Notes under the pieces: generated by a model
What the model saw: only the letters and a program-made list of their open reading frames with translations
Told to the model about the DNA's origin: nothing
The model's database searches: none
Part shown: piece by piece, positions 1 through 9,129 of the stretch
How the letters are laid out: each line of letters begins with the position of its first letter
How positions within the stretch are numbered: position 1 is the stretch's first letter
DNA from: Bacteroidales bacterium
GTDB taxonomy: Bacteria > Bacteroidota > Bacteroidia > Bacteroidales > PUMT01
Reading direction: 5' to 3'
Assembly (NCBI GenBank): GCA_007135095.1
Contig: SLJO01000033.1
Span: forward strand, 1 to 60,926
Length of the DNA: 60,926 nucleotides
Translations under genes and position numbers: made by a program

Positions 1-21
1 CCGGTGTAACACAAAATGCAA

Positions 22-110
22 TGAATGTCACATCCAGTTTGTAATCATAAATGTTAAGTTTACTGCATGTGAGATCGACCGCAGGTCAATAAATCATGGG
101 TGATCCATGG
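22..110 (+). repeat. Dispersed two-hairpin element, copy A
   Basis: Intergenic. The long hairpin pairs TCACAT (28-33) with ATGTGA (67-72), with flanking T26-A74 and A25-T75 pairs around one G-G mismatch. It is followed by a short hairpin GACC-GCA-GGTC (77-87) and then AATAAA. A third small hairpin, CATGG-GTGAT-CCATG (95-109), follows. The same arrangement recurs in three other copies near 56.4 and 58.9 kb, and the last hairpin is shared only with the 56.4 kb copy. I do not recognise the family. It could be a REP-like mobile palindrome or a structured RNA. Confidence 0.6.
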
Positions 111-182
111 ATTGAAAAGCAGATTAACCGTATCATAAATTTGTAACACATTGTTAAACAAATTGCTAACTATAATTTACGA

Positions 183-1634
183 ATGAAAACGTCCAGGGTT
201 CTTGTGATAGCGTCATTTTTAACCATCATTATGATGCTTCCTTCATGCGCGGTTAATCCTGTTACCGGCAGAAGGCAACTGATGTTCATGACTGAAAGGC
301 AGGAAATCAGGCTTGGCCAGGAGTATGATCCCCAGATAATATCAGCCTTTGGCTTATATGAAAATGAGCCCCTGCTTGCCTTAATTGAGGAGAAGGGCCG
401 GGAAATGGCCAGGGTTTCGCACAGGCCTGAGCTTGAATACCACTTCAGGATACTTGACTCTCCCGTAATTAATGCATTCGCCGTTCCCGGAGGGTATATA
501 TATTTCACCCGCGGCATACTGGCCCAGTTTAATAATGAGGCTGAAATGATTGGTGTACTCGGACACGAGATGGGACACATTACCGCCCGTCATTCAGCCA
601 GCCGGCAGACCCAGCAGCAACTGGGTCAGCTGCTTTTGATCGGCGGGATGATTGCCTCGGAGGAGTTTATACAGTATGGACAGTATGCCATGGCAGGGAT
701 GGAATTGCTGTTTTTAAGGTTCAGCCGGGATGATGAGCGCCAGTCTGACAGGCTGGGCGTTGAATATGCATCAAAAATTGGATACGATGCCCGGGAGATG
801 GCAAACTTTTTTGAGATTCTTATAAAGATGAACCTGGATGAGGAGCGCGCAGGAATCCCCAACTTTCTGTCAACCCATCCTGATCCGGGCGACCGCTATA
901 ACTCGGTGCGCCAGGAGGCAGAGAAATGGCAGGAGGAACTGGATTTCGACTCCTGGCAGGTAAACGAGGAGAATTACCTGCGCATCCTTGACGGAATGGT
1001 CTATGGTGATGATCCACGGCAGGGTTATGTAGAAGATCACGTTTTTTATCATCCCGAACTGGAATTCCAGTTTCCCTTTCCTTCCGGATGGGACCTGGAA
1101 AACTCGCCTACACAGGTAAGGATAGGTCCGCCCGGCAGAGAGGCATTGATAGTATTTAATATTGCACAACAGGGATCCCTGGAAGAGGCGGCAAGGGGCA
1201 CCCTGCAGCAATTGGGGTTGAATGTTCAGGAAAGCCAGAACACAACCGTTAACGGGATGCCGGCTATTGCAACCCTTTCAATCCAGCCGACACAGGACCA
1301 GCAGCAAAATATCCGGGTTTTATCTTATTTTATTGATGACGATGGTACCTACTACGTGTTCCACGGAGTATCTGCCGAAGCAGATTTCAATAATTACCGG
1401 CAATCATTCGAGGCAACAATGACAAATTTCGACAAACTTACTGATGCTTCGAGGATCAATGTCCAGCCTGAAAGGATAAGCATCAGGCAAGTACAGAGTA
1501 CAGGACCACTTTCTGAAGTTTTCCGGTCACTTGGTGTTTCCCAGAACCGGATGGAAGAATTTGCTTTCCTGAATAATATGGAACTCACCGACCAGGTTCC
1601 TGCCGGGAGGCTGATTAAAATTGCAGAAGATTAA
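183..1634 (+). CDS. M48 family metalloprotease lipoprotein (BepA/YfgC-like)
   Basis: Probable zinc endopeptidase tethered to a membrane, with a likely role in envelope protein quality control. The N-terminus is a lipoprotein signal with lipobox LPSC (Cys22), followed by the NPVTGRRQ stretch common in this family. The zinc site is HEMGH (His128, Glu129, His132), and a third ligand region, E185xxxD189, lies in DERQSDRLG. After the peptidase domain comes a region of about 200 residues, and the last 50 residues look LysM-like and end in VPAGRLIKI. Length 483 residues fits the longer Bacteroidota members. The gene stands alone and converges on ilvD, 50 bases away. The family is clear; the substrate is unknown. 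Confidence 0.9.
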   Translation: MKTSRVLVIASFLTIIMMLPSCAVNPVTGRRQLMFMTERQEIRLGQEYDPQIISAFGLYENEPLLALIEEKGREMARVSHRPELEYHFRILDSPVINAFAVPGGYIYFTRGILAQFNNEAEMIGVLGHEMGHITARHSASRQTQQQLGQLLLIGGMIASEEFIQYGQYAMAGMELLFLRFSRDDERQSDRLGVEYASKIGYDAREMANFFEILIKMNLDEERAGIPNFLSTHPDPGDRYNSVRQEAEKWQEELDFDSWQVNEENYLRILDGMVYGDDPRQGYVEDHVFYHPELEFQFPFPSGWDLENSPTQVRIGPPGREALIVFNIAQQGSLEEAARGTLQQLGLNVQESQNTTVNGMPAIATLSIQPTQDQQQNIRVLSYFIDDDGTYYVFHGVSAEADFNNYRQSFEATMTNFDKLTDASRINVQPERISIRQVQSTGPLSEVFRSLGVSQNRMEEFAFLNNMELTDQVPAGRLIKIAED

Positions 1635-1684
1635 GGCATGCATCCACAGGAGACGCCTTGCTTTAAATTAACAGAGATATTCTT

Positions 1685-3352
1685 TTAATCAGTAACACAG
1701 CCATCTGTTGCTGACGATACTGAATTCCGGTACTTTTTCAATATTCCTGTCAGTGGCTTCAACGGTTGTTTCCACTTTTTTCTCCTGGTTTCAATCTCTT
1801 GCTCTGACAAATCCACATCTATTCGATTTTTTGTGATATCAATGGTGATGATATCACCGTCATTTATTAACCCAATGAGTCCGCCGTCATAGGCCTCCGG
1901 TGTGATATGCCCTACAACAAATCCATGGGAGCCACCTGAAAACCTGCCATCTGTAATGAGTGCAACATCCTTTCCAAGGCCTGCCCCGATCACCGCACCT
2001 GTTGGCTTAAGCATTTCGGGCATTCCCGGTGCTCCCCTGGGTCCGTTGTTGCGGATCACGATTACTTCCCCCCTCCTGACTATTGTGCCGATACCCTTAA
2101 CTGCAGCATATTCATCTTCAAACACCCTGGCCGGACCCTGGAACAATTCTCCTTCCTTTCCGGTAATTTTGGCCACGGCGCCCTGTTCAGCCAGATTGCC
2201 GTATAGCACCTGAATATGGCCGCTTTGCCTGATGGGCTGCTGTACGGAATGAATGATCGATTGTCCTTTTGCCAGGTCCTGAACTTCCTCAAGATTCTCA
2301 GCAACAGTTTTCCCTGTAACGGTCAGGCAATTGCCATTGAGCAGTTTTTCCTTAAGAAGCAATTTCATTACTGCCGGAATTCCGCCTGCTTGATGCAGGT
2401 CTTCCATTAAATACTTTCCACTCGGCTTCAGGTCAGCCAAAAAAGGTGTTCTGTTGCTGATAACCTGAAAGTCATCAATAGTAAGGTGCACATCCACTGC
2501 CCTGGCCATTGCTAAAAGATGTATCACAGCATTTGTTGAACCGCCAAGAGCCATAACAAGGGTGATGGCATTCTCAAATGCCTCTCTGGTCATCACATCC
2601 CGCGGTTTAATGTCTTTTTCCAGCACTGTCTTTATTGCCGCTGCTATAAGTTTTGCCTCATCCTGTTTATGACTTCCCAGGGCGGGATTAGATGATGTGT
2701 ATGGTAAACTCATGCCCATGCATTCAATTGCTGAGGCCATGGTGTTCGCCGTGTACATGCCTCCGCAGGCACCGGCACCGGGAATACTGTGTTTAATAAT
2801 TCCCTTGTAGTCAAAGTCGGAAATTTTGCCGGTTATACGCTGGCCGTAAGCCTCAAAAGCTGATACTATATCAAGGTTACGGTTTTTCCATCTGCCCTTT
2901 CTTACAGTACCGCCATACATCAATATTGATGGTCTGTTAAGACGTCCCATTGCCATTATTGCGCCCGGCATATTTTTATCGCAGCCGACAATGGAAATCA
3001 CTGCATCATAAAACTGTGCACTGACCACCGTTTCAATTGAATCAGCAATGACCTCGCGCGATGGCAATGAATATTTCATCCCTTCAGTTCCATTGGTGAT
3101 TCCATCACTAACCCCTATAGTATGGAAGATCAACCCGTATAGATTCTCCTGAATGTCCACCTCTTTTTTAACTGCTGATGCCAGGTCGTTCAGGTGCATA
3201 TTGCAGGGGTTGCCCTGAAACCCGGTACTGACGATGCCTACCTGGGCTTTCTTCTGGTCGTTTTCATCCATTCCAATGGCATAGAGCATTGCCTGTGCAG
3301 CTGGCAGGCTTTCATCCTGTGTTATGGTTCGGCTGTATTTGTTTAAAGTCAT
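1685..3352 (-). CDS. ilvD: Dihydroxy-acid dehydratase
   Basis: Catalyses the dehydration of 2,3-dihydroxy-isovalerate and -methylvalerate to the 2-keto acids in branched-chain amino acid synthesis; cytoplasmic Fe-S enzyme. The three cluster cysteines are visible: GNPCNMH (Cys50), GCDKNMPG (Cys124) and [12 protein letters not shown] (Cys196). The C-terminal [19 protein letters not shown] motif is intact. Length 555 residues is normal. The gene is solitary, with no ilvBNC or leu genes next to it, so the rest of the pathway is elsewhere. The 189-base upstream gap contains a short ACCCGG/CCGGGT dyad, but no leader peptide could be made out. Confidence 0.96.
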   Translation of the reverse strand: MTLNKYSRTITQDESLPAAQAMLYAIGMDENDQKKAQVGIVSTGFQGNPCNMHLNDLASAVKKEVDIQENLYGLIFHTIGVSDGITNGTEGMKYSLPSREVIADSIETVVSAQFYDAVISIVGCDKNMPGAIMAMGRLNRPSILMYGGTVRKGRWKNRNLDIVSAFEAYGQRITGKISDFDYKGIIKHSIPGAGACGGMYTANTMASAIECMGMSLPYTSSNPALGSHKQDEAKLIAAAIKTVLEKDIKPRDVMTREAFENAITLVMALGGSTNAVIHLLAMARAVDVHLTIDDFQVISNRTPFLADLKPSGKYLMEDLHQAGGIPAVMKLLLKEKLLNGNCLTVTGKTVAENLEEVQDLAKGQSIIHSVQQPIRQSGHIQVLYGNLAEQGAVAKITGKEGELFQGPARVFEDEYAAVKGIGTIVRRGEVIVIRNNGPRGAPGMPEMLKPTGAVIGAGLGKDVALITDGRFSGGSHGFVVGHITPEAYDGGLIGLINDGDIITIDITKNRIDVDLSEQEIETRRKKWKQPLKPLTGILKKYRNSVSSATDGCVTD

Positions 3353-3541
3353 AATTATCCGGATAATATTATTTTATCAAAGAAACAATGCAAATCGTTA
3401 ATTGTTTCCTGAGAATTTTTGCAAGTCTGCATTTACCCGGTAATTTGCCGGGTGTGGTAAGATTAACACCTGTTTTCTCTTCGGACAGTTATTTGTTGTT
3501 TATGAATGGACGCTATAAGAACCGTTGATGGAATTATCGGT

Positions 3542-5755
3542 TCACTGTTCCAGGAAATACCTCAGCTGGTCCAGCATTATCGGCACATCGTCGGGGTCGA
3601 TACCCTGGCCAATTAGGTGGGGCAGGTCTTCATCAAAAAAATTCAGAAATTCAGCTTCTGAAAAGCCATTAATTGTTATGGATTTCCGGTAATGATCCAG
3701 TGCGGCCTTACGGTTGCCCAGGCTCCACTGAACATGCCCCATGTTCATGAAATCATGCTTGTTGGGCTGGCCCTCCATCAGCTTTTGCAAATATTTTTCT
3801 GCCTGTTCCTTTTTTCCTGTCAGGAAGGAACACCATGCAATGGGCCGCCAGACTTTTTTATTACCCGGGGCAAGGTACTCCACTTTGAAATAGCACTTCA
3901 GCGCCTCGTCGAACTCATCAAGCTCCAGCAGGCATTGTCCGATATTAAGCTGGTTACTCAGGCTGTCCGGATCTATTTTTTCGGCTGTCCGGTAATATTC
4001 AAGCGCCCTGGCCGGCTGCTTCAACTGGCGGTAGCAGAGGGCAATCTTTTTAAGGTTCCACAACTGATTAATGTCATATAGTTCGGCTTTGAGATAGCCA
4101 TTCAGCGCCTTTTCAAAATCTCCGGTTTTTTGATGGCAATAGGCTATTTTCTGATGCAGTTCGCCACTTTCCTCCCGTTTCAGAAGGTAAACGAAAACCT
4201 CTGCCGCATCTTCAAAATGGTTTTTGGTGAAGTAGTATTCTGCAATATTGCGAAGTAATTTGTGGTCTTCTTTCAGGATATCGCCCAGTGCCAGTTTATT
4301 GTGAAAATCGAAGCGCCAGTTAAAAATATCTTCAAAATCGTCTTTGCGGGGGGAGAGTTTATAAAACCGGTACAGGTCCTGGATGTACTGGTTGGAAATA
4401 AATTCCCCCTTGCGCCCGGGGTCCAGCAATACCTCATCCTCATTCAGATCTTTCAGCTGGTCCATTTCTGCTTTTATACCCTGGGTTAAAAACTCCAGAT
4501 TCTCTTTAGGCAGTCGCTGAATGCTGAAACAAAATGAATATTTGTCTGAATTGCATAAAATTGGTGCCCGGTCAATTGCCTCCAGCATGCGCAGGTTGGT
4601 CTGATCAGTCACATCCAGCATATTGGCAATTTCAGGGTTTTCAGGGAAAAACTGCATGAACCAGTTACTTGTTTCAGTGAAAAAAGGGAACGATTTCAGC
4701 ATGGCAAACGAACCCATAAACACATCTGCCCCTTTCATCTGCAGTTCCGAAAATTCCTCCATTTTATTCAGCAAGCCGGGAGAATCCTTAAACAGTTCCG
4801 CCCAATCAGGGTTCCTGTCCTCTGAAAGACCCTCTTCCATAAGACTGTCAAGGTTTATTTTGTCTTTCAGGTTGGGGCTCATTTTTATCATTTCCGGCAG
4901 AATTTCGTCCCTGATCCGTTGCTGCAGTTTTTCAGTTTCCTTGCTGCCTATAAGCTGGATGATAATACGTTCGAGGTTGCGTTTGAAATCCGGTTTTTCA
5001 TTTAAAACCTTCAGCCTGGCGGTAATGCCCGGATAAAAAGGTGTTCTGCGGTCATAGCTGTAGAGATTGATCAGCAGGCCCACCAGCGCCCTCTGGTTTA
5101 TTTCGGCTTCCTGAGAATCTAAAGCATCGAACAGCAGGGTGAATTTTTCCATATTGAAAAACCGCTGAAGGCTAAGCATTAATGCAGCAACCATGAACGA
5201 TCTGTAAGGAACCTGAACCAGGGAGCCAAGCAGGAATTTCCGCAGCAGCCTTACTTCTTCAATGGTAAGCATATCCCGAAACCAGATATGGTAAAACAGC
5301 CTGTGCATTTTTTTTTGGTGTTCCTTTGCTGCTGTTAAAACAACTGACTCATCGGTTGGCGGGGTCCCCTCGTTTTGGTGGTAAAAATATTCCAGTTCTG
5401 TCAGATAAGCTTCAAGGTTGTCAATGAACCTGTCTTTGAAAAGCCGTTTTTTCTCGTATTCCACCGAAGGTGAAACCATCAGCCGGACTGCCTCGTTTAC
5501 TTTGTCGGCCAGCTCGAAGACAGAAACGATCAGCTTGCGGTATACCTTTTGCCGTTCGGGGTCCTGGATACCTTCCACTGTGTATTTCAGCATAAAGTGG
5601 TATGTTTCCTCCAGGTTCCGGTATTCATCGTAATATATTCCAAGGCCATTACCGGAAATGAGATTCCCCAGCAGGTCAAATGCCGGTTTCAGCCTCCGGA
5701 CGGCCAGATTGCTGCAAATTTCATTGTATATTGTTTTGCGTTCCTGCTCTTTCAT
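3542..5755 (-). CDS. Tetratricopeptide-repeat protein, cytoplasmic
   Basis: A 737-residue protein with no signal peptide or membrane segment. The first 480 residues are helical and carry no motif I recognise. Roughly residues 500-700 are TPR units with the usual small/aromatic/Pro pattern, for example ALEYYRTAEKIDPDS and ALKCYFKVEYLAPGN. Such repeats normally bind protein partners. The gene is transcribed alone, toward ilvD. Similar large TPR proteins are common in Bacteroidales but uncharacterised as far as I know. Function unknown. Confidence 0.85.
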   Translation of the reverse strand: MKEQERKTIYNEICSNLAVRRLKPAFDLLGNLISGNGLGIYYDEYRNLEETYHFMLKYTVEGIQDPERQKVYRKLIVSVFELADKVNEAVRLMVSPSVEYEKKRLFKDRFIDNLEAYLTELEYFYHQNEGTPPTDESVVLTAAKEHQKKMHRLFYHIWFRDMLTIEEVRLLRKFLLGSLVQVPYRSFMVAALMLSLQRFFNMEKFTLLFDALDSQEAEINQRALVGLLINLYSYDRRTPFYPGITARLKVLNEKPDFKRNLERIIIQLIGSKETEKLQQRIRDEILPEMIKMSPNLKDKINLDSLMEEGLSEDRNPDWAELFKDSPGLLNKMEEFSELQMKGADVFMGSFAMLKSFPFFTETSNWFMQFFPENPEIANMLDVTDQTNLRMLEAIDRAPILCNSDKYSFCFSIQRLPKENLEFLTQGIKAEMDQLKDLNEDEVLLDPGRKGEFISNQYIQDLYRFYKLSPRKDDFEDIFNWRFDFHNKLALGDILKEDHKLLRNIAEYYFTKNHFEDAAEVFVYLLKREESGELHQKIAYCHQKTGDFEKALNGYLKAELYDINQLWNLKKIALCYRQLKQPARALEYYRTAEKIDPDSLSNQLNIGQCLLELDEFDEALKCYFKVEYLAPGNKKVWRPIAWCSFLTGKKEQAEKYLQKLMEGQPNKHDFMNMGHVQWSLGNRKAALDHYRKSITINGFSEAEFLNFFDEDLPHLIGQGIDPDDVPIMLDQLRYFLEQ

Positions 5756-5971
5756 TCCGATAGCGCTTGTTATATTCCTGTTTCCGTTATAATGTGCGGC
5801 CTGTTAGTCTATCTGCCTGTCAATCTCATTCTGCCGTGGGAGTTTGTTATATTGATGTGCCGGTACTTTTTCTTCTGTGCCGAAATAATTCCTGCCTTTA
5901 CAAGAAACAATTTCATTACTGAGATTGTTGCTTGTAAAGATATATAGTATTTAATTTAAAGCAGAAAAGCT

Positions 5972-6295
5972 ATGGACTTAACTAAAAAAAAATGCAAGCC
6001 ATGTGAAGGAGGGACTCCTCCGCTGAGCCAGGACGAAATTTATGAATATACCAAACATATTCAGGAAGACTGGAAGGTCGAAGAGAATAAGAAAATATCA
6101 AAGGATTATTCTTTTGTTAACTTTAAGCATACAATGGATTTTGTAAATAAGGTTGCAGATCTGGCCGAAGAGGAAGGCCATCATCCTGATATGCATGTAT
6201 ACTATGGCAAGGTGACCATTGAATTAACTACGCATGCCATCAAGGGATTATCAGAGAATGATTTTATACTGGCATCTAAAATTGATAATCTGTAA
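5972..6295 (+). CDS. 4a-hydroxytetrahydrobiopterin dehydratase (PCD/DCoH family)
   Basis: Small cytoplasmic enzyme that dehydrates pterin-4a-carbinolamine, recycling the pterin cofactor of aromatic amino acid hydroxylases. The family signature is present: EEEGHHPDMHVYY (tandem histidines plus Pro and Asp), then TTHAIKGLSENDF. At 107 residues it is about the usual length. The first 20 residues include CKPCEGGTPPLS, a Cys-x-x-Cys lead-in. No phenylalanine hydroxylase lies nearby. The gene converges on the thiamine-linked operon, separated by a short dyad, so it is probably unrelated to it. Confidence 0.9.
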   Translation: MDLTKKKCKPCEGGTPPLSQDEIYEYTKHIQEDWKVEENKKISKDYSFVNFKHTMDFVNKVADLAEEEGHHPDMHVYYGKVTIELTTHAIKGLSENDFILASKIDNL

Positions 6296-6311
6296 TTATT
6301 ATACATGGTTG

Positions 6312-6345
6312 AACCTGAAAATCCTGTAAATGCCATATTCAGGTT
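6312..6345. terminator. Possible bidirectional terminator hairpin between convergent genes
   Basis: AACCTGAA (6312-6319) pairs perfectly with TTCAGGTT (6338-6345), with an 18-base loop, between the ends of the PCD gene and the Trm112-like gene. The stem is 8 bp but A/T-rich, and the following sequence is only moderately T-rich, so this is a weak terminator call. Confidence 0.3.
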
Positions 6346-6652
6346 ATTTAATATTTCCTGGCTTCAGTTCCTGTTTATCGCTGTTATGGCTGATTACCCG
6401 GAAGTTCTCGACAACCCTGCCTTTAAGATGCTTCTTCCACTTGTCCAGTAAGGGTTGTTCAAGCCTGAACTCCCTGTATTCGTCAGGACTCATTATGGGA
6501 ATACCCTGTACAATCGGATAGATCCTTTGGCATTTCCCGCAGGTTAAGAATCCCTGCAGTATATTTCCGTCTGTATCTTTTGTGACAGTAGTTAATGCCA
6601 GGTCTTCCTTATCAATGGGGCAGCACAATTTTTTAATGGTTTCGTATCTCAT
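6344..6652 (-). CDS. Trm112-like zinc-ribbon protein
   Basis: A 102-residue protein with the Trm112/YcaR (UPF0434) pattern: an N-terminal CCP motif (LCCPIDKEDL), then LTCGKCQRIYPIVQGIPIM, the family's YPI-x-x-GIP-x-M hallmark. The usual CPxC knuckle reads CPID, so one of the four expected zinc cysteines is Asp, while the CGKC half is intact. The last 45 residues are a charged extension beyond the family core. Trm112 proteins activate and stabilise SAM methyltransferases in eukaryotes and archaea. Here it is the last gene of an operon whose first gene is a methyltransferase, so a partner role is an attractive inference. It starts 31 bases after the ThiE-like gene. Confidence 0.75.
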   Translation of the reverse strand: MRYETIKKLCCPIDKEDLALTTVTKDTDGNILQGFLTCGKCQRIYPIVQGIPIMSPDEYREFRLEQPLLDKWKKHLKGRVVENFRVISHNSDKQELKPGNIK

Positions 6653-6683
6653 ATCATGTTTTTATTTTCAATTCTGTAAACTT

Positions 6684-7346
6684 TTATTCCTTGGAAAGGA
6701 AGCGGGAGGGCATAAACATTTTCATCTTATCAATATATGCCCTCACTGACTTCCCGGGCATTTCCGACTGCATAATTCCCGATATGACAGCTACTCCCTC
6801 ATATGGCAAATCTTTTAATTCATGCATGTTTTCAGGTTTTATGCCGCCGGCTAAAAAAACCGGCATCGCTGTAATTTTTTTTGCCTGGCAAATGGTTTCA
6901 AATGTTACCAGTTCACAGCTATTACTGGTGGCAGAAGGAAAAACGGAGCAGAAAGAAATGTAATCCAGATGATTGTCATCTGCCCATTTTACAAGCGACA
7001 GGTCATTGCTGCATGTGAGTCCGCAAATGAAGTCCCTGGTTATTGTATCTTTTATTTGCCTGAGATTCCCGGGGATCAGGTCGAAGTGAACTCCATCGAG
7101 ATCTGTTTCGGCCAGCCACTCCCAGTGGTTGTTGATGATGACCGGGACGTCTTTTTCGTGACACATTTTTGTTATCTTCCCTATCAGTCTCAAGTTGTCG
7201 GTCTGCGGAGAAAAGTGATCCCATATCTGCACGGCGGCAATTGGTTCCCTGAGTATGATTTTGAGCTTATACATTAATATATCCTGATCCATAAACGGAT
7301 CAAGAACCACATAAACTCCTGAATCTATGCTTCTTTTTTTTCCCAT
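6684..7346 (-). CDS. ThiE/TenI-like thiamine phosphate synthase-fold protein
   Basis: A TIM-barrel protein of the ThiE/TenI family, 220 residues from the chosen start. The fold is shown by VQIW (39-42), DGVHFD (84-89), the ISFCSVFPSAT strand, FLAGGIKPEN and GVAVISGI near the end. ThiE normally couples HMP-PP and thiazole phosphate. However, the ThiE VQLREK, IND-R and GPIFPTxTK motifs are replaced here by VQIWDH, INNHW and CSVFPSATSN, so normal catalysis is doubtful. The start at 7346 (MGKKRS) was chosen over the longer frame because its ATG shares one base with the upstream stop (TAATG) and has GGAG just 5'. A TenI-like or new activity is possible. Confidence 0.78.
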   Translation of the reverse strand: MGKKRSIDSGVYVVLDPFMDQDILMYKLKIILREPIAAVQIWDHFSPQTDNLRLIGKITKMCHEKDVPVIINNHWEWLAETDLDGVHFDLIPGNLRQIKDTITRDFICGLTCSNDLSLVKWADDNHLDYISFCSVFPSATSNSCELVTFETICQAKKITAMPVFLAGGIKPENMHELKDLPYEGVAVISGIMQSEMPGKSVRAYIDKMKMFMPSRFLSKE

Positions 7347-8401
7347 TATCTCCATCCTTTCCTGCTGGCATTGAAGAAGGCAGCCCAATAGGGATCTTCT
7401 TCAGGGTAAATTAAATCATCCATCCGGCCGTTTTCCATCAACCTGATACCGGATTCCTTCTCTTTTATTTCACCAACCACGCAGCAGGGTATGTCTTCTT
7501 TGTTCAGACGTTCTGTTATGAGTCCGGCTTTATCTTTTTTACAGGCAATTATCATGGAACCGGCCCCTACACAATAACGCTGGTCTATTGAGAACAGCGA
7601 ACAGACTGCGCCGGCTACGCGGCTAACGGGTAACTGGTCACTGTATACCACGGCCCCGTTCCCCGAAGCGCTGGCCAATTCATAAATGGCCCCCAGCACA
7701 CCACCCTCTGTTACATCATGCATGGCGGTAATATCCTTATGCCTGGTTTGTTTGCCAACAGCGGTCAGGGCATCGTCCAGGGATGAGGTTTCATAAAACA
7801 TTCCGCATGCTTTGTGAAAAACTTCCTGCCCCAGTTTATTTTTTACCGTTTCCGGGAAGCTCATGGCAAGTATCGAGGCTGATGAGATTGCACAGTTTTT
7901 CGTCGCCAGAATGATATCTCCGGGACTGGCATTTGATGCAATGAGTATCTGTGAACCGGGGGCTATGGTAAAGAATGTGCCTCCCCCGGCAATGGTTGAG
8001 TTTTGACCTTCAATAAACCCTGTATGACCGCCGGTAATTGCGACTCCGATATCTGCACAGAATTTATGAATATAATTCCAGTAGGTTTTAAAGTCGTCCC
8101 TTGAAAATGATGCCGGAAGATTTAATACAAACTGCCCGTACATAGGGGCAAAGCCGGTGGTTGCCATGTCATTGGCTATCAAATGCACCGATAACCAGGC
8201 AGACTCTTCGAGACCCAGTGAAGGAACAAGTGACAAGGGATCACTGGCGGCAGCCATTGCCATGCCTCCCGGCAAATCAATTACAGAAACATCTACACCG
8301 AAGCGCGGGCCGGACCGGACTTCATTTCGCCAGTGCCCGCACTTTGGCTGTATAACATCTTCGAATATCCGGTGATCTATCTTGCCAAGTTTATCACTCA
8401 T
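7346..8401 (-). CDS. AIR synthase-related (PurM/HypE/ThiL superfamily) protein
   Basis: A 351-residue ATP-dependent PurM-fold protein. Motifs are SDPLSLVPSLGLEESAW followed by IANDMATTGFAPM, TGGHTGFIEG with AGGGTFFTIAP, and the C-terminal DVTEGGVLGAIYELA motif. These resemble HypE and archaeal AIR-synthase-related proteins more than classical ThiL, but ThiL (thiamine monophosphate kinase) belongs to the same superfamily. It is the second gene of a TPP-riboswitch operon. The start codon overlaps the methyltransferase stop by one base (TAATG), so it is translationally coupled. No hydrogenase genes are nearby, which argues against a HypE role. An ATP-dependent step on a thiamine-related substrate is inferred. 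Confidence 0.8.
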   Translation of the reverse strand: MSDKLGKIDHRIFEDVIQPKCGHWRNEVRSGPRFGVDVSVIDLPGGMAMAAASDPLSLVPSLGLEESAWLSVHLIANDMATTGFAPMYGQFVLNLPASFSRDDFKTYWNYIHKFCADIGVAITGGHTGFIEGQNSTIAGGGTFFTIAPGSQILIASNASPGDIILATKNCAISSASILAMSFPETVKNKLGQEVFHKACGMFYETSSLDDALTAVGKQTRHKDITAMHDVTEGGVLGAIYELASASGNGAVVYSDQLPVSRVAGAVCSLFSIDQRYCVGAGSMIIACKKDKAGLITERLNKEDIPCCVVGEIKEKESGIRLMENGRMDDLIYPEEDPYWAAFFNASRKGWR

Positions 8402-9129
8402 TACTCAACGTCATTAAATTTGACATATAGTCCGAAGAAATCACCAACAGGCAAGCCCCACTGCTGTACTGGGAACCAGCCTGGCAGGCCCGTGCATGTC
8501 CATTCCACCGAATATGCCCTGCCGTTTAAAGCCCGGTTGATAATTTCAATTAATTTTCGGGGGGTGTAAAAAGTGGCTGTTATATAAAACGGATTTTTGC
8601 CGAATAGTTGCTGGATACGCCTTCTTACCACCTTTGGGGAATTCCTGTTCATCATGCCCATGGCAATGCCGTACCTGGCCACCCTTGCAGCTTCCTGTAT
8701 AACTTTTACCGGGTCTTTGTAGTATTCAAAGGTGGTTATAAACGCCAAAGAATCAAAGGTGTGATCCTTGAATGGCATGCAGTGCGAATCTGCCATTACA
8801 AGATCGCCCTCAAACAGATGAATTGCCTGTGACAACATCAGGGGAGAGATGTCTCCGCCTGTTGCTTCGATCCCGATTTCCTTCCACCATCTGGTAAACC
8901 GTGTTGTGCCGCAGCCGAATTCAAGTAAAGTTTTTATGCGGCTGTCTTTTGATACCAGCTGCTCCATTACTTTCTTCTGCCATATTTCGGCCCGTTTGTA
9001 CCTTCCTTCATACCATTGTTCATAGGTATCGGTATGCTCACGGTTGAAAAACCATTCGGGCCTGTTTTGCCAGTTGCGTGGACTTTGGGCTAACTCAAAA
9101 TATTTTTTTTCTATTTCCATTTTTTCCAT
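8401..9129 (-). CDS. Class I SAM-dependent methyltransferase, first gene of TPP-riboswitch operon
   Basis: A 242-residue Methyltransf_11-type enzyme. Motif I is LLEFGCGTTRFTRWW (Glu70-Gly74), the acidic strand end is TGGDISPLML, and VMADSHCMPFKDHTFDSL is the motif II/post-II region. The N-terminal 60 residues are rich in Trp, Tyr and Phe (NRPEWFFNREHTDTYEQWY) and may shape a substrate pocket. It leads a four-gene operon; its stop overlaps the next start. The transcript carries a TPP aptamer about 130 bases upstream. No thiamine pathway step I know uses a methyltransferase of this type, so the substrate is open. Confidence 0.85.
   Translation of the reverse strand: MEKMEIEKKYFELAQSPRNWQNRPEWFFNREHTDTYEQWYEGRYKRAEIWQKKVMEQLVSKDSRIKTLLEFGCGTTRFTRWWKEIGIEATGGDISPLMLSQAIHLFEGDLVMADSHCMPFKDHTFDSLAFITTFEYYKDPVKVIQEAARVARYGIAMGMMNRNSPKVVRRRIQQLFGKNPFYITATFYTPRKLIEIINRALNGRAYSVEWTCTGLPGWFPVQQWGLPVGDFFGLYVKFNDVE

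Noticed and set aside
3434-3452. ACCCGG/CCGGGT hairpin upstream of ilvD considered as an attenuator
   Set aside because: No leader peptide rich in Ile/Leu/Val and no T-run follows it.
5549-5947. 132-codon plus-strand frame upstream of the PCD gene
   Set aside because: Half lies antisense to the TPR gene; the rest is a hydrophobic chance frame in A/T-rich DNA.
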